Of a stretch of 64,000 nt of DNA, positions 15,949 to 25,093 are shown in pieces. The notes beneath the pieces were generated by a model. It ran no database searches and was not told the origin of the DNA. It worked only from the letters and a program-made list of their open reading frames with translations. Source of the stretch: UBA1858 sp045105615 (lineage in GTDB: Bacteria > Pseudomonadota > Gammaproteobacteria > UBA4575). How positions within the stretch are numbered: position 1 is the first letter of the stretch; each line of letters starts with the position of its first letter. Location of the stretch: positions 1 through 64,000 of the forward strand of contig JBGCDS010000010.1 in NCBI GenBank assembly GCA_045105615.1, read 5' to 3'. The translations under genes were made by a program, and so were the position numbers.

Positions 15949-18321
15949 TCAAGATCTTTTTTGTTTTTTCTGCTGCGCTTCTATAAACAATTCTGCCATT
16001 GTCCCATGCTGACTATTTGATGAATTAGAGTTAGCGCTTCTATTGTTAGATCGAGACTTATTATCTATTGACTGTCTACGCTGTCCAGCTTTATCTGTAC
16101 GGTTCTTTTGATTTACACCACGCGAAGACTTAGCAGTATTCTGTTCGCCTGGCACATCATCTAAACGCATAGTCAAAGCAATACGCTTACGAGCTATATC
16201 AACTTCCATTACTTTCACCTTAACAATGTCTCCAGCCTTCACCACCGTTCGCGGGTCTTTTACAAAGGTATTAGATAGTGCAGAAATATGCACTAAACCA
16301 TCTTGATGCACACCAATATCAACAAACGCGCCAAAATTAGTCACATTGGTCACTGTACCTTCTAGCACCATGGCTAGCTCTAGATCTTTAAGTGTTTCTA
16401 CACCCTCTTTAAACACTGCGGCTTTAAACTCCGGCCGAGGATCACGCCCAGGTTTATCTAGCTCATCAATAATATCGGTTACCGTTGGCAGACCAAATTT
16501 ATCGTTAATATAATCTTTAGGGTTCAATGCTTTAAGCACAGATGAATTACCAACTAAAGCATTGATATCCTGTGCCTGTTGAGTAGCAATATTTTCCACC
16601 ACTGAATATGATTCAGGATGCACTGCAGATCCATCCAAGGGATTATCACCGTTAGCAATGCGTAAAAACCCTGCTGCCTGCTCAAAAGTTTTATCCCCTA
16701 AGCGCGGTACGTTATTTAACTGCTGTCGATTTTTAAACGCACCATGCTGATCACGAAAACCGACAATGTTATCTGCAATAGTAGTACTCAGACCAGAAAC
16801 ACGTCGCAGCAATGCGGCAGAGGCTGTGTTGACCTCAACACCCACCGCATTCACACAGTCTTCAACAACTGTATCCAAATTTTGCGCAAGCTTTAATTGA
16901 CTAACATCATGTTGGTATTGACCAACACCAATCGATTTAGGATCTATCTTTACTAGTTCGGCCAATGGATCTTGTAAACGTCGCGCAATAGAGACAGCTC
17001 CTCGAATTGTCACATCTAAATCAGGAAATTCTTTTGCTGCAAATTCAGATGCCGAATACACAGAAGCACCTGCTTCACTTACCATAATTTTTTGTAGTTT
17101 TAATTCAGGGTGTCGCGTAATTAATTCGCCTGCTAACCTATCAGTTTCACGAGATGCCGTGCCATTACCAATCGCGAGTAATGCGACATTATGTTTAGCG
17201 GCTAATTTTTCTAAAATCGCAATCGATTGATCCCATTGCTTTTTCGGAGCATGCGGATATATCGCCGTATGATCTAGCAACTTGCCAGTACTATCCACTA
17301 CTGCAATTTTTACTCCGGTACGCAACCCCGGGTCTAGCCCCATAGTTGCCTTAGCCCCTGCAGGCGCTGCCAACAGCAGATCTTTTAAATTACTACCAAA
17401 TACATTAATCGCTTCTAATTCAGCCCGCTCTCTAAGCTGCGCCATCAAATCTGATTCGATATGCAGGTGTAACTTAATTTTCCACGTCCAACGCACGACA
17501 TCGGCCAACCATGTATCTGCTGCACGCCCTTCGTCACTGATGCCAAATGTTTTCGCTATCATAAATTCACAGGGATGCTTTTTTCTAGGAGGCTCAGGCT
17601 CTGGAACATCTAACTTAAGGATCAAAAACCCTTCGCGACGTCCACGAAACAAAGCTAACGCGCGATGCGAAGGAATATTTTTATAAGCTTCGCTGTATTC
17701 AAAATAATCTTTAAACTTAGCCGCTTCTTGTTCCTTACCTTTAGCCAGGCTTGAGGACACTTCAGCTTCATCCTTCATATACTGACGTGCCTGTTCTAGC
17801 AATTCAGCATCTTCACTAAATCGCTCCATCAATATATAACGCGCGCCTTCCAGCGCTTCTTTATATTCATTAATAGCTAATTCTGTATTTAAATACTTTT
17901 CAGCTTCAGCCTCTGGAGATAAAGTTGGATCATTAAATAGCGCATCAGCCAGAGGTTCTAGTCCAGCCTCAACTGCAATCTGGCCTTTAGTACGGCGTTT
18001 TTGCTTATACGGCAAATACAAATCTTCTAAGCGTGTTTTGGTATCAGCTTGCTTAATCGCAGCTTCAAGCTTTGGTGTTAGCTTTCCCTGCTCATCAATG
18101 CTTTTGATAATCGCTACTCGGCGCTCATCAAGCTCGCGCAAATAGACTAATCGATCCTGCAAGGCTCGCAGTTGACTATCGTCTAATCCACCCGTTACTT
18201 CTTTACGGTAACGCGATATGAATGGCACGGTTGAACCTTCATCCAATAAGCCGATAGCGGCATTCACTTGTTCGAGCTTAACGTTAAGCTCTGCGGCAAT
18301 AGTCTGGCTGATTTGTGACAT
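15949..18321 (-). CDS. tex: Tex family RNA-binding transcription accessory protein
   Basis: 790 residues. The N-terminal helical Tex domain begins QTIAAELNVKLEQVNAAIGL; the YqgF-like fold lies around 320-460 (MGLDPGLRTGVKIAVVD, GNGTASRETD), helix-hairpin-helix repeats at about 490-590, and an S1 RNA-binding domain at about 650-720 (VLEGTVTNVTNFGAFVDIGV). A basic, Ser/Asn-rich tail follows. Tex binds nucleic acid and affects transcription and stress tolerance. It is monocistronic here, with about 150 bases upstream free of genes. Confidence 0.95.
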   Translation of the reverse strand: MSQISQTIAAELNVKLEQVNAAIGLLDEGSTVPFISRYRKEVTGGLDDSQLRALQDRLVYLRELDERRVAIIKSIDEQGKLTPKLEAAIKQADTKTRLEDLYLPYKQKRRTKGQIAVEAGLEPLADALFNDPTLSPEAEAEKYLNTELAINEYKEALEGARYILMERFSEDAELLEQARQYMKDEAEVSSSLAKGKEQEAAKFKDYFEYSEAYKNIPSHRALALFRGRREGFLILKLDVPEPEPPRKKHPCEFMIAKTFGISDEGRAADTWLADVVRWTWKIKLHLHIESDLMAQLRERAELEAINVFGSNLKDLLLAAPAGAKATMGLDPGLRTGVKIAVVDSTGKLLDHTAIYPHAPKKQWDQSIAILEKLAAKHNVALLAIGNGTASRETDRLAGELITRHPELKLQKIMVSEAGASVYSASEFAAKEFPDLDVTIRGAVSIARRLQDPLAELVKIDPKSIGVGQYQHDVSQLKLAQNLDTVVEDCVNAVGVEVNTASAALLRRVSGLSTTIADNIVGFRDQHGAFKNRQQLNNVPRLGDKTFEQAAGFLRIANGDNPLDGSAVHPESYSVVENIATQQAQDINALVGNSSVLKALNPKDYINDKFGLPTVTDIIDELDKPGRDPRPEFKAAVFKEGVETLKDLELAMVLEGTVTNVTNFGAFVDIGVHQDGLVHISALSNTFVKDPRTVVKAGDIVKVKVMEVDIARKRIALTMRLDDVPGEQNTAKSSRGVNQKNRTDKAGQRRQSIDNKSRSNNRSANSNSSNSQHGTMAELFIEAQQKKQKRS

Positions 18322-18474
18322 GTAATTTTATGTATTTAAATAAAAAGAGAACTAACGAGAGATAAACTTCAGAAACGACATTATGACAAACAATGCCTGA
18401 CAATTCTTTAAGATTATAAAGCATGAAAATTAGCCTGCTCAAAAAGTCAGCCTAAAGCAACGGTATTTATGAGT

Positions 18475-18780
18475 TTACAAATACTTCAATCTAGAAGTTA
18501 AGCTTTCAACACTAGAGGCAACATCAGACAAAGTCTCACCGCCGTCGGGTGAACCCATGACAATACCAATGCCCGCAACCGGCACAACGCTATCAATTTG
18601 AAAGCGACCTTGGGTAGCGCGCAAAAAGCAATCTTCATCAAAGTATAAACAATCACCCTCAGGGCCAACTTCATCAGCAATAATAGTATCGTAACCTACC
18701 TTTGCTGCTATATCTTCACGAGTATTTATTTCTATCTTTTCAACAGACTGTGTTACCGGATTGACGAGCAACGCTTTCAT
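18475..18780 (-). CDS. conserved-looking protein of unknown function (101 residues)
   Basis: Soluble, acidic protein with no membrane segment. It opens MKALLVNPVTQSVEKIEIN, has GDCLYFDEDCFLR with two cysteines, then GRFQIDSVVPVAGIGIVMG. The pattern looks like a small beta-rich domain with strongly constrained motifs, but I cannot assign a family. AAGGATT precedes the ATG. It is 29 bases downstream of the GFA-family gene on the same strand. Confidence 0.6.
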   Translation of the reverse strand: MKALLVNPVTQSVEKIEINTREDIAAKVGYDTIIADEVGPEGDCLYFDEDCFLRATQGRFQIDSVVPVAGIGIVMGSPDGGETLSDVASSVESLTSRLKYL

Positions 18781-18809
18781 TAAATAATCCTTTATATTTC
18801 AACTGTCAC

Positions 18810-19229
18810 TTATTTATCAGAAGCACCAAACATAGCAAACACTTGAGCTTCCGTCATATTCTCAGCGTTATTAGCAAAGTCATAATAGTGAGGCTTATTA
18901 TCAATAAATACTTGGTGATCAAAGACAAAGTTATCTGTGTTTTCAAACAACCCTGCCGGAATGAAATACTGCTGAGTTTCTTTTAGCCGATAAAATATAT
19001 GACTACCACAGTGTTTACAAAATCCTCGCTCAGCCCATTCCGAAGAACTGAAAACCGAAACACTGCCAGCACTGTCAAATGAAACATCCGTACCGCAATC
19101 AATGGTCATAAATGGGCCACCTGTCCATTTCCTACATATACCGCAATGACAGGCGCCTACAGTATTATTATGCTTAGCAGCAGTGAGTTTAACCTGCCCA
19201 CAAAGACAGGTAGCTTTCTCAACATACAT
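18810..19229 (-). CDS. GFA-family zinc-binding protein
   Basis: 139 residues with the Cys pattern of the glutathione-dependent formaldehyde-activating (GFA/CENP-V) fold: CLCGQVKL, CHCGICRKWTGG and GFCKHCGSHIFYR. The fold binds two zinc ions. Most members annotated as formaldehyde-activating enzymes have no proven activity, so only the fold is claimed. AGGAAAT precedes the ATG. It lies 21 bases downstream of the copper-storage gene, probably in one operon. Confidence 0.83.
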   Translation of the reverse strand: MYVEKATCLCGQVKLTAAKHNNTVGACHCGICRKWTGGPFMTIDCGTDVSFDSAGSVSVFSSSEWAERGFCKHCGSHIFYRLKETQQYFIPAGLFENTDNFVFDHQVFIDNKPHYYDFANNAENMTEAQVFAMFGASDK

Positions 19230-19250
19230 GATTATTTCCTGCGCACGTAC

Positions 19251-19718
19251 TTAAGCGGTTAATTTTTCACACTCTTCAATACACACAGCACAGGACTCCA
19301 TGCAGGCTTTACATTCTGCATGCTTGTCAGCATGTATCTCACACTCTTTCTCGCAGTCTTTACACACATCAATGCACACACTTGCCAATGCAGCAAGATA
19401 ATCTGACTGTGACGATGCTAGTTTTGAAAGGGAAGCACACATCGCTATAGTTTCACCCACACTATCTAAACAATCTGCCAACGTATGATCACCCTGCTTT
19501 ATTAACGCAATACAGTGATTACTACATGCTTCACCTTTTTTAATGCAATCTAATGCGGCATCAATAAGATCATTATTTAATGCATCACCATGATGGTGAT
19601 GCATTTCTGAGTCTGCACTGGCACTACTCGCAGCAATCGCTGCAGTAACAGCCGCTGTACTAACCAATAAATCTCTTCGGCTTTGGTTGATAGATACTTC
19701 GGTTTTAGCATTAGTCAT
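19251..19718 (-). CDS. Tat-exported four-helix copper-storage protein, Csp1-like
   Basis: 155 residues. A twin-arginine signal (SRRDLLV) and an Ala-rich hydrophobic stretch to about residue 36 are followed by MHHHHGD and a Cys-rich helical domain with 14 cysteines spaced for packing inside a four-helix bundle (for example CIDVCKDCEKEC and CKACMESCAVCIEEC). This is the design of Csp1 proteins, which store many Cu(I) ions in the periplasm. The His cluster at the mature N-terminus may aid copper loading (inference). A palindrome lies 55 bases upstream. Confidence 0.85.
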   Translation of the reverse strand: MTNAKTEVSINQSRRDLLVSTAAVTAAIAASSASADSEMHHHHGDALNNDLIDAALDCIKKGEACSNHCIALIKQGDHTLADCLDSVGETIAMCASLSKLASSQSDYLAALASVCIDVCKDCEKECEIHADKHAECKACMESCAVCIEECEKLTA

Positions 19719-19772
19719 TTTAATTCGCCTCTAACGTACATTTTGATGACTCGATTATAACTTAAGGTAGTC

Positions 19773-19788
19773 TTGATTATCTAATCAA
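19773..19788. promoter_or_regulatory. 16-bp palindrome upstream of the copper-storage gene
   Basis: TTGATTA (19773-19779) and TAATCAA (19782-19788) are perfect inverted repeats separated by TC. Position and symmetry suit a dimeric repressor or activator site. It does not match the usual CueR spacer motif, so the regulator is unknown. Confidence 0.4.
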
Positions 19789-19868
19789 TGCACTGAACAG
19801 CTAGATTTGCGTGATAACTCAACAGCTTTCAACCAGGTGATTCTGGCTAGTTATGAGGCAGAATGAGC

Positions 19869-20132
19869 TTACATTGCAACAAGCGTTAATTGCATCAAAA
19901 CATTGATACTAAATAAGATTAATACAAATGAGCTAATCGCAAACAAGACCAAGATAAACCACTTGAAAAATGGCTGTATCAACAAACCAAATGACGTACC
20001 CATCAATACTAACCATTTCTCTTTAGCATTATCTTTCCCCCAGGCGGCAAGATACAACTGATAAAATATCCAAACCAAGTAGGCAAGAAAAACTAAGCCA
20101 ATACTATTGATAGCGAATGATGCAATATTCAT
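19869..20132 (-). CDS. small membrane protein of unknown function
   Basis: 87 residues with two long hydrophobic segments at about 7-30 and 44-84 (the second probably two helices), separated by WGKDNAKEKW. No family recognised. The upstream sequence has only a weak ribosome binding site. It stands alone between the copper-storage gene and the kinase. Confidence 0.5.
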   Translation of the reverse strand: MNIASFAINSIGLVFLAYLVWIFYQLYLAAWGKDNAKEKWLVLMGTSFGLLIQPFFKWFILVLFAISSFVLILFSINVLMQLTLVAM

Positions 20133-20348
20133 GATTTCAGTCTAACGCTTTGAAGAAGAGTAACGTGCAAATAGTTCAGTGCTATTTAAATATACTTTAC
20201 TATTTTTATCTTATGCAAAACTTTTGAATTAAAGGATACTAACCTCTTTGTTCCTAATTAAGAAAATCGCTGGGATTATATGTAAACTTGTGTTATCCAC
20301 AAGCTACCAGATAAAAATCCAGATATCATAAAGCAAAATGGGAAGTAT

Positions 20349-20380
20349 CACTCATTCAGCTTGGTCGATCTGAATGAGTG
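20349..20380. terminator. perfect 11-bp hairpin downstream of the PfkB kinase
   Basis: CACTCATTCAG (20349-20359) and CTGAATGAGTG (20370-20380) with a 10-base loop, just past the kinase stop. There is no U-tract on either side, so it may stabilise the mRNA end or assist termination rather than be a classic intrinsic terminator. Confidence 0.45.
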
Positions 20381-20396
20381 GATTTGAATTTATTGT

Positions 20397-21329
20397 TTAG
20401 AATTCGCGGTTGAATTCTTTCTTGAAATGACTTTTAAATTCGGAAAGCGTGAAAGAATGATTTTGTGTGCCGTGATGTTGAATTTTAATTGCACCTAATA
20501 GTGATGCGATGCGGCAGGTTGTTTCCCAGTCCATGTCATTCATGATGCCGTAGATTAATCCTGCACGGTATGCGTCACCACAACCAGTTGGGTCTCTCAA
20601 CTCATCAACTGCGACAACAGGAATGCTAATTTTCTTTCCCCCTGAATAGACTGTTGAGCCTTGAGCACCACGGGTAACAATTAACGCTTCTACACGTTCA
20701 GCAATTTCGCCTTCTGATAATCCAGTGCGGTCTTGCATGAGTTGTGACTCGTAGTCATTTACCGTGACATAACTTGCTTGATCAACGAATGATTTCAGAT
20801 CGTCGCCATCAAACATTGGTAGACCCTGGCCTGGATCAAATATGAACGGAATGTTAGCGCTAGCAAACTGCTCTGCATGTTGAATCATGGCATCGCGACC
20901 ATCGGGTGAAATTAACCCGAGACTAATTCCATCATTAGTTGGAATTTTTACTGTATGGGCAAAGTTCATCGCGCCAGGATGAAATGCGGTTATTTGGTTA
21001 TCATCCAAATCAGTAGTGATAAATGCTTGCGCTGTATACGAGTCGTCTACCTGTTTAATGTAATCTTGACTGACGCCCGTTTTCTTCATCCACTCCGCAT
21101 ATGGCCCGAAGTCACTGCCTACTGTACCCATAGGTTTACCATTGCCTTCTAGCAAATGTAAGTTATAGGCGATATTACCTGCAGTACCACCAAACTCGCG
21201 ACGCATGTCTGGCACCAAGAAACACACATTCAACATATGTACTTTGTCCGGCAGGATGTGATTTTTAAATTGGTCTTGAAAGACCATGATGTTGTCGTAT
21301 GCAAACGAGCCACAGATAAGTGCCGTCAT
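20397..21329 (-). CDS. PfkB-family carbohydrate/nucleoside kinase (adenosine kinase-like)
   Basis: 310 residues of the ribokinase superfamily. The N-terminal substrate region FGGTAGNIAYNL corresponds to PfkB signature 1 and DPTGCGDAYRAGL to signature 2, with the catalytic Asp. The usual GAGD reads GCGD, as in a group of proteobacterial kinases usually annotated as adenosine kinases. That substrate is likely but not proven. It has a roughly 130-base upstream gap with no other gene. Confidence 0.82.
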   Translation of the reverse strand: MTALICGSFAYDNIMVFQDQFKNHILPDKVHMLNVCFLVPDMRREFGGTAGNIAYNLHLLEGNGKPMGTVGSDFGPYAEWMKKTGVSQDYIKQVDDSYTAQAFITTDLDDNQITAFHPGAMNFAHTVKIPTNDGISLGLISPDGRDAMIQHAEQFASANIPFIFDPGQGLPMFDGDDLKSFVDQASYVTVNDYESQLMQDRTGLSEGEIAERVEALIVTRGAQGSTVYSGGKKISIPVVAVDELRDPTGCGDAYRAGLIYGIMNDMDWETTCRIASLLGAIKIQHHGTQNHSFTLSEFKSHFKKEFNREF

Positions 21330-21463
21330 AGTTTAGTTTCCTGTTTTGATTAGGTTAATTCTTGATAGATGCAAAATGTTTAGCGAGGCATTGTATTGAT
21401 TTGCTAGACTCCTAATGCTTCCACTATCTCTAATAGTCACACGGGAATCACATATTAAGTTAT

Positions 21464-21634
21464 TTAAGCCATTTCGACCATTTCGAAATCATCTTTAATC
21501 GCGCCGCATTCGGGGCATTGCCAATTCATGGGGATATCTTCCCATTTTGTGCCTGGTTCAATACCATCATCTGGCGCACCTTTTTCTTCATCATAAATCC
21601 AGCCACAAATTACACACATATATTTCTTGTACAC
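21464..21634 (-). CDS. rubredoxin (56 residues)
   Basis: Reads MYKKYMCVICGWIYDEEKGA with GTG as start, then PDDGIEPGTKWEDIPMNWQC and PECGAIKDDFEM. The four iron ligands are Cys7, Cys10, Cys40 and Cys43, in the classic CxxCG and CPxCG knuckles. GGAG sits nine bases before the GTG. A small electron carrier; partners may include alkane hydroxylases or NO/oxygen reductases, none of which are nearby. It is divergent from thiD, an arrangement also found in Pseudomonas. Confidence 0.95.
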   Translation of the reverse strand: MYKKYMCVICGWIYDEEKGAPDDGIEPGTKWEDIPMNWQCPECGAIKDDFEMVEMA

Positions 21635-21716
21635 GTCTAAATTCTCCTTTAGCTAATCCGTATCCTTAGTTTTCTAGCGTGATAAACTGGGTGAATCATA
21701 TCGACCTAGTATACTT

Positions 21717-22517
21717 ATGCAAGCAGAAAATTCGCGCCCGCCAGTTCTATGCATTGGCGGTTTAGACCCCTCTGGAGGTGCAGGGCTAGAGGCTGATATT
21801 GAGGCTGTCGCTAGCTGCGGCGGACATGCCTTGCCGATAGCGAGCTGCTTGACTGTACAAAACTCTGTACAGACTTTCTCTGTATCTGGCGTTGACCCTC
21901 AACTTATTCAGCAACAGGCTCATGCATTAATTGATGATATGCCTATCGTCAGCTGTAAAATTGGTGTTGTACCGAATAAAGCGATTATTTCAGCCATCCG
22001 TGAAATTCTCACTCAACTACCTAATGTACCGGTGGTGTTTGATCCAGTACTTTCTGCCAGCCATGGCAGTACATTTAGTAACGCTGACACCATCAATGCG
22101 ATTAAAGAAATTTTATTGCCTGTGGTCACAGTGATTACACCTAATTTAAGTGAGTTAGCTACGCTAACAGATAACAATGACGATATTACTTCTCAAGCAA
22201 AAGCACTCTGTCAGCTAGGTGTTAACTATGTATTAGCCACAGGCGCAGATAGCCATCAAGACGACGATAACGTTCACAACACTTTGTTTAATAGCGAAGG
22301 TATGAAAGAAGAATATCAATGGCCGCGATTACCTAATAGCTACCATGGCAGCGGTTGCACTTTAAGTAGCGCACTTGCCTGCTTTCTTGCATTAGGTTTA
22401 GATATGTCGGCGGCAGTCAATAAAGCCCAGCAATTCACTTGGCGATCGTTACAAAATGCGCAGCAGATCGGCAGCGGCCAGTGGATACCTAAACGCATCG
22501 ATGATGCAAACTGTTAA
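21717..22517 (+). CDS. thiD: hydroxymethylpyrimidine/phosphomethylpyrimidine kinase
   Basis: Two successive phosphorylations of HMP to HMP-PP in thiamine synthesis. 266 residues; GGLDPSGGAGLEADIE at the N-terminus is the family signature and NSYHGSGCTLSSALAC carries the catalytic Cys/anion hole region. It heads thiD-thiE (3-base gap) and then hemL. The 82-base leader is too short for, and does not resemble, a TPP riboswitch. Confidence 0.95.
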   Translation: MQAENSRPPVLCIGGLDPSGGAGLEADIEAVASCGGHALPIASCLTVQNSVQTFSVSGVDPQLIQQQAHALIDDMPIVSCKIGVVPNKAIISAIREILTQLPNVPVVFDPVLSASHGSTFSNADTINAIKEILLPVVTVITPNLSELATLTDNNDDITSQAKALCQLGVNYVLATGADSHQDDDNVHNTLFNSEGMKEEYQWPRLPNSYHGSGCTLSSALACFLALGLDMSAAVNKAQQFTWRSLQNAQQIGSGQWIPKRIDDANC

Positions 22518-22520
22518 TCT

Positions 22521-23156
22521 ATGCAAAATAATTTATTAAGCGGACTATACGTTCTCACTGATAGTCGCATTCATGCTCATAGCCAATGGCCAGAGCGTGT
22601 TGAACTAGCTATTTTGGGTGGTGCCGATGTTATTCAACTTCGCGACAAGCATCTTAGCGATGATGTGTTAATGCCTATCGCTTTAACCATTCAGCAAATC
22701 TGTACTCATTATGGCGTTATATTTATCGTCAATGATCGCGTCACATTAGCTAAAAAAATATATGCCGACGGCGTGCATATTGGCCAGCATGATGACAGTT
22801 TACGTGCAGCGCGCGATTATCTAGGCAATGATTTTCTGATTGGCATGTCCTGCTACAAAGATTTACTCTCAGCACTACGTGCGCAAAAGTTAGGTGCAGA
22901 TTATGTCGCCTTTGGCAGTGTTTTCCCTTCTAGCACCAAAGTTGATGCGCCGCGATGTCCTTTATCTATTATTTCCAAGGCACGCTCCCTATTACGCATA
23001 CCTGTTTGCGCAATTGGTGGAATAACAGCCAACAACAGTCGTCACGTGCTTGCAGCCGGCGCTCAATTAATTGCCGCGACTCATTCGGTTTTTAATGCCC
23101 ATGATCCGATGGCTGCCGCGAACAAACTCAGTCATCAGGTTATAATGCCACGCTAA
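22521..23156 (+). CDS. thiE: thiamine phosphate synthase
   Basis: Joins HMP-PP and thiazole phosphate to thiamine monophosphate. 211-residue TIM barrel with VIQLRDKHL near residue 38, FIVNDRVTLA, the GQHDD segment and CAIGGITANN, all TenI/ThiE signatures. The THI box phosphate-binding region is intact. Starts three bases after thiD. Confidence 0.94.
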   Translation: MQNNLLSGLYVLTDSRIHAHSQWPERVELAILGGADVIQLRDKHLSDDVLMPIALTIQQICTHYGVIFIVNDRVTLAKKIYADGVHIGQHDDSLRAARDYLGNDFLIGMSCYKDLLSALRAQKLGADYVAFGSVFPSSTKVDAPRCPLSIISKARSLLRIPVCAIGGITANNSRHVLAAGAQLIAATHSVFNAHDPMAAANKLSHQVIMPR

Positions 23157-23202
23157 TTTAGCAAGCCTAGTTCACACACATTTTGAAGTAAGGATATGAA
23201 AC

Positions 23203-24483
23203 ATGGAATCAATGCAGACGCTATTTGAAGAAGCCCAGAAATATATACCCGGGGGCGTCAATTCTCCTGTGCGTGCATTTAATGCTGTGGGCGGCAATCC
23301 TGTTTATATTAATCGCGCTTCAGGTGCTTACGTCTATAACACCAATGACAAACAATATATTGACTATGTTGGTTCCTGGGGGCCAATGGTGTTGGGTCAT
23401 GCTCACCCATCTGTGATCAAGTCAGTACAAGAAGCGGCAGTTGATGGCTTAAGCTTTGGCGCACCAACGACCTTGGAAACGGAAATGGCCAAGCTAGTGT
23501 GTGAACTTGTACCATCTATAGAACAGGTTCGTATGGTTAGTTCTGGCACTGAAGCCACTATGAGCGCCATACGTCTAGCACGCGGATACACTGGCCGCGA
23601 TAAGATCTTAAAGTTTGAAGGTTGTTACCACGGCCACGCAGATTCACTGTTAGTCAAGGCTGGCTCAGGTGCCTTAACCTTTGGTACACCCAGTTCACCT
23701 GGGGTGCCCACTGATCTTGCTGCACACACGTTGACGCTACCATTCAATGATCTTGAAGCAGTCGAGAAATTGTTTGAAGAGTGTGGCGACCAAATAGCTT
23801 GCATTATTGTAGAACCCGTTGCCGGCAATATGAATTGCGTGTTACCGGTGGATGGCTTTCTACAAGGCCTGCGTAGCATTACTCAGCGCCATGAAAGCTT
23901 ACTCATTTTTGATGAAGTCATGACTGGTTTTCGTATTGCATTAGGTGGTGCACAAGAATTTTTCAATGTAACCCCAGACTTAACCACGTTAGGCAAGGTG
24001 ATTGGTGGTGGCATGCCTGTCGGTGCTTTTGGTGGTGCCAAAAAGATCATGGATCACTTAGCCCCGAATGGCCCTGTCTACCAAGCAGGCACTTTATCTG
24101 GCAACCCGATTGCAATGACGGCTGGCATAGTAACTTTAAACTTAATTCAACAGCCTGGCTTCTATGAAGACCTAGCCAAGAAGACAAAACAACTCGCTCA
24201 GGGTTTAGTTATGCGTGCAGACGAACAGGGTATTCCCCTTAGCGTGAACTGTGCGGGCGGAATGTTTGGTTTCTTCTTTACTAACGAGAAGAAAGTGACG
24301 ACATTTGAACAGGTGTCTAATTGTAATTTAGATCACTTCAATCAATTTTTCCAAACCATGTTAGATCATGGCGTGTATTTAGCACCCTCTTCTTATGAAG
24401 CCGGATTTGTTTCTGCGGCACATACAATAGACGACATTAATATCACTTTAACTAAAGCGGCAGTAGCTTTTTCTTCTTTGTAA
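23203..24483 (+). CDS. hemL: glutamate-1-semialdehyde 2,1-aminomutase
   Basis: PLP enzyme forming 5-aminolevulinate in the C5 pathway of heme synthesis. 426 residues. It starts FEEAQKYIPGGVNSPVR, contains IFDEVMTGFR and the PLP-lysine motif TLGKVIGGGMPVGAFGG. AAGGATATGAAAC precedes the ATG. With hemJ at 7.4 kb this indicates the glutamate-based heme route. It meets the convergent anti-sigma gene four bases after its stop. Confidence 0.97.
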   Translation: MESMQTLFEEAQKYIPGGVNSPVRAFNAVGGNPVYINRASGAYVYNTNDKQYIDYVGSWGPMVLGHAHPSVIKSVQEAAVDGLSFGAPTTLETEMAKLVCELVPSIEQVRMVSSGTEATMSAIRLARGYTGRDKILKFEGCYHGHADSLLVKAGSGALTFGTPSSPGVPTDLAAHTLTLPFNDLEAVEKLFEECGDQIACIIVEPVAGNMNCVLPVDGFLQGLRSITQRHESLLIFDEVMTGFRIALGGAQEFFNVTPDLTTLGKVIGGGMPVGAFGGAKKIMDHLAPNGPVYQAGTLSGNPIAMTAGIVTLNLIQQPGFYEDLAKKTKQLAQGLVMRADEQGIPLSVNCAGGMFGFFFTNEKKVTTFEQVSNCNLDHFNQFFQTMLDHGVYLAPSSYEAGFVSAAHTIDDINITLTKAAVAFSSL

Positions 24484-24487
24484 ATAC

Positions 24488-25093
24488 TTACTGGTCAAAA
24501 GAGCGGGCAAATAAAATACCCTTTTCAACCCATACGTCTACGCCAATACCATTGACAAAGTGGCGGACTGGCTCCTGCCCCTCTTGCAAATTAGGCAACT
24601 CACTAAATAAGTCTTTGTCATACGGCGCTTGATAAACAACTTGGATTCTTCCGGTTGCTTTATCTTGCATACGCAGTTGCGCAGCAGTCTCTCCTTGAAT
24701 TGAGCAATAACGCCCACCGATGAGTTTTAAATTATTATTGGCCACGAACCGAGATGGGCTCAACGAAAAGTCCAATTTACCAAAGTAAGCTCTCACCTCG
24801 TCTAGCGAAGTGCTGGATACTTCCATTGGCTTCATTTTCAAATGATTATAAGAAACTTCTTCAGCGATAATTTGCGACACATCAGCCTGATTAATTAAAC
24901 CAGCACCCCAGAATAGTCCCAAGGCAAGCGATAACACTAGCACTGCAGCAATTGCTCTCGCTTTAAATAAACTCTCTTGCTGTTTATTTTCGTGTTTCGC
25001 ATTAAGCATTTTAGTCAAATCTTGCAACTGCTCACTGTTAAGTTGCTTTGATTCAACATACTCTTTCACTGTGTTTTTTAATTCTCGCTTCAT
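24488..25093 (-). CDS. putative membrane anti-sigma factor
   Basis: 201 residues: a cytoplasmic helical N-terminus of about 45 residues, one membrane helix at about 46-67, and a periplasmic domain containing LIGGRYCSIQGETAAQLRM, a pattern found in anti-sigma proteins paired with small ECF factors. It overlaps the sigma gene by four bases (ATGA-type coupling), the strongest evidence for its role. It would hold the sigma factor at the membrane until a periplasmic signal, plausibly metal, releases it (inference). Confidence 0.78.
   Translation of the reverse strand: MKRELKNTVKEYVESKQLNSEQLQDLTKMLNAKHENKQQESLFKARAIAAVLVLSLALGLFWGAGLINQADVSQIIAEEVSYNHLKMKPMEVSSTSLDEVRAYFGKLDFSLSPSRFVANNNLKLIGGRYCSIQGETAAQLRMQDKATGRIQVVYQAPYDKDLFSELPNLQEGQEPVRHFVNGIGVDVWVEKGILFARSFDQ

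Noticed and set aside
20293..20301. Perfect DnaA-box sequence TTATCCACA
   Set aside because: A single 9-mer of this kind is expected about once per 130 kb on two strands. There is no cluster of boxes and no dnaA or dnaN nearby, so it is not evidence for an origin.
21635..21716. TPP riboswitch upstream of thiD
   Set aside because: The gap is only 82 bases and lacks the CUGAGA and other THI-box elements.
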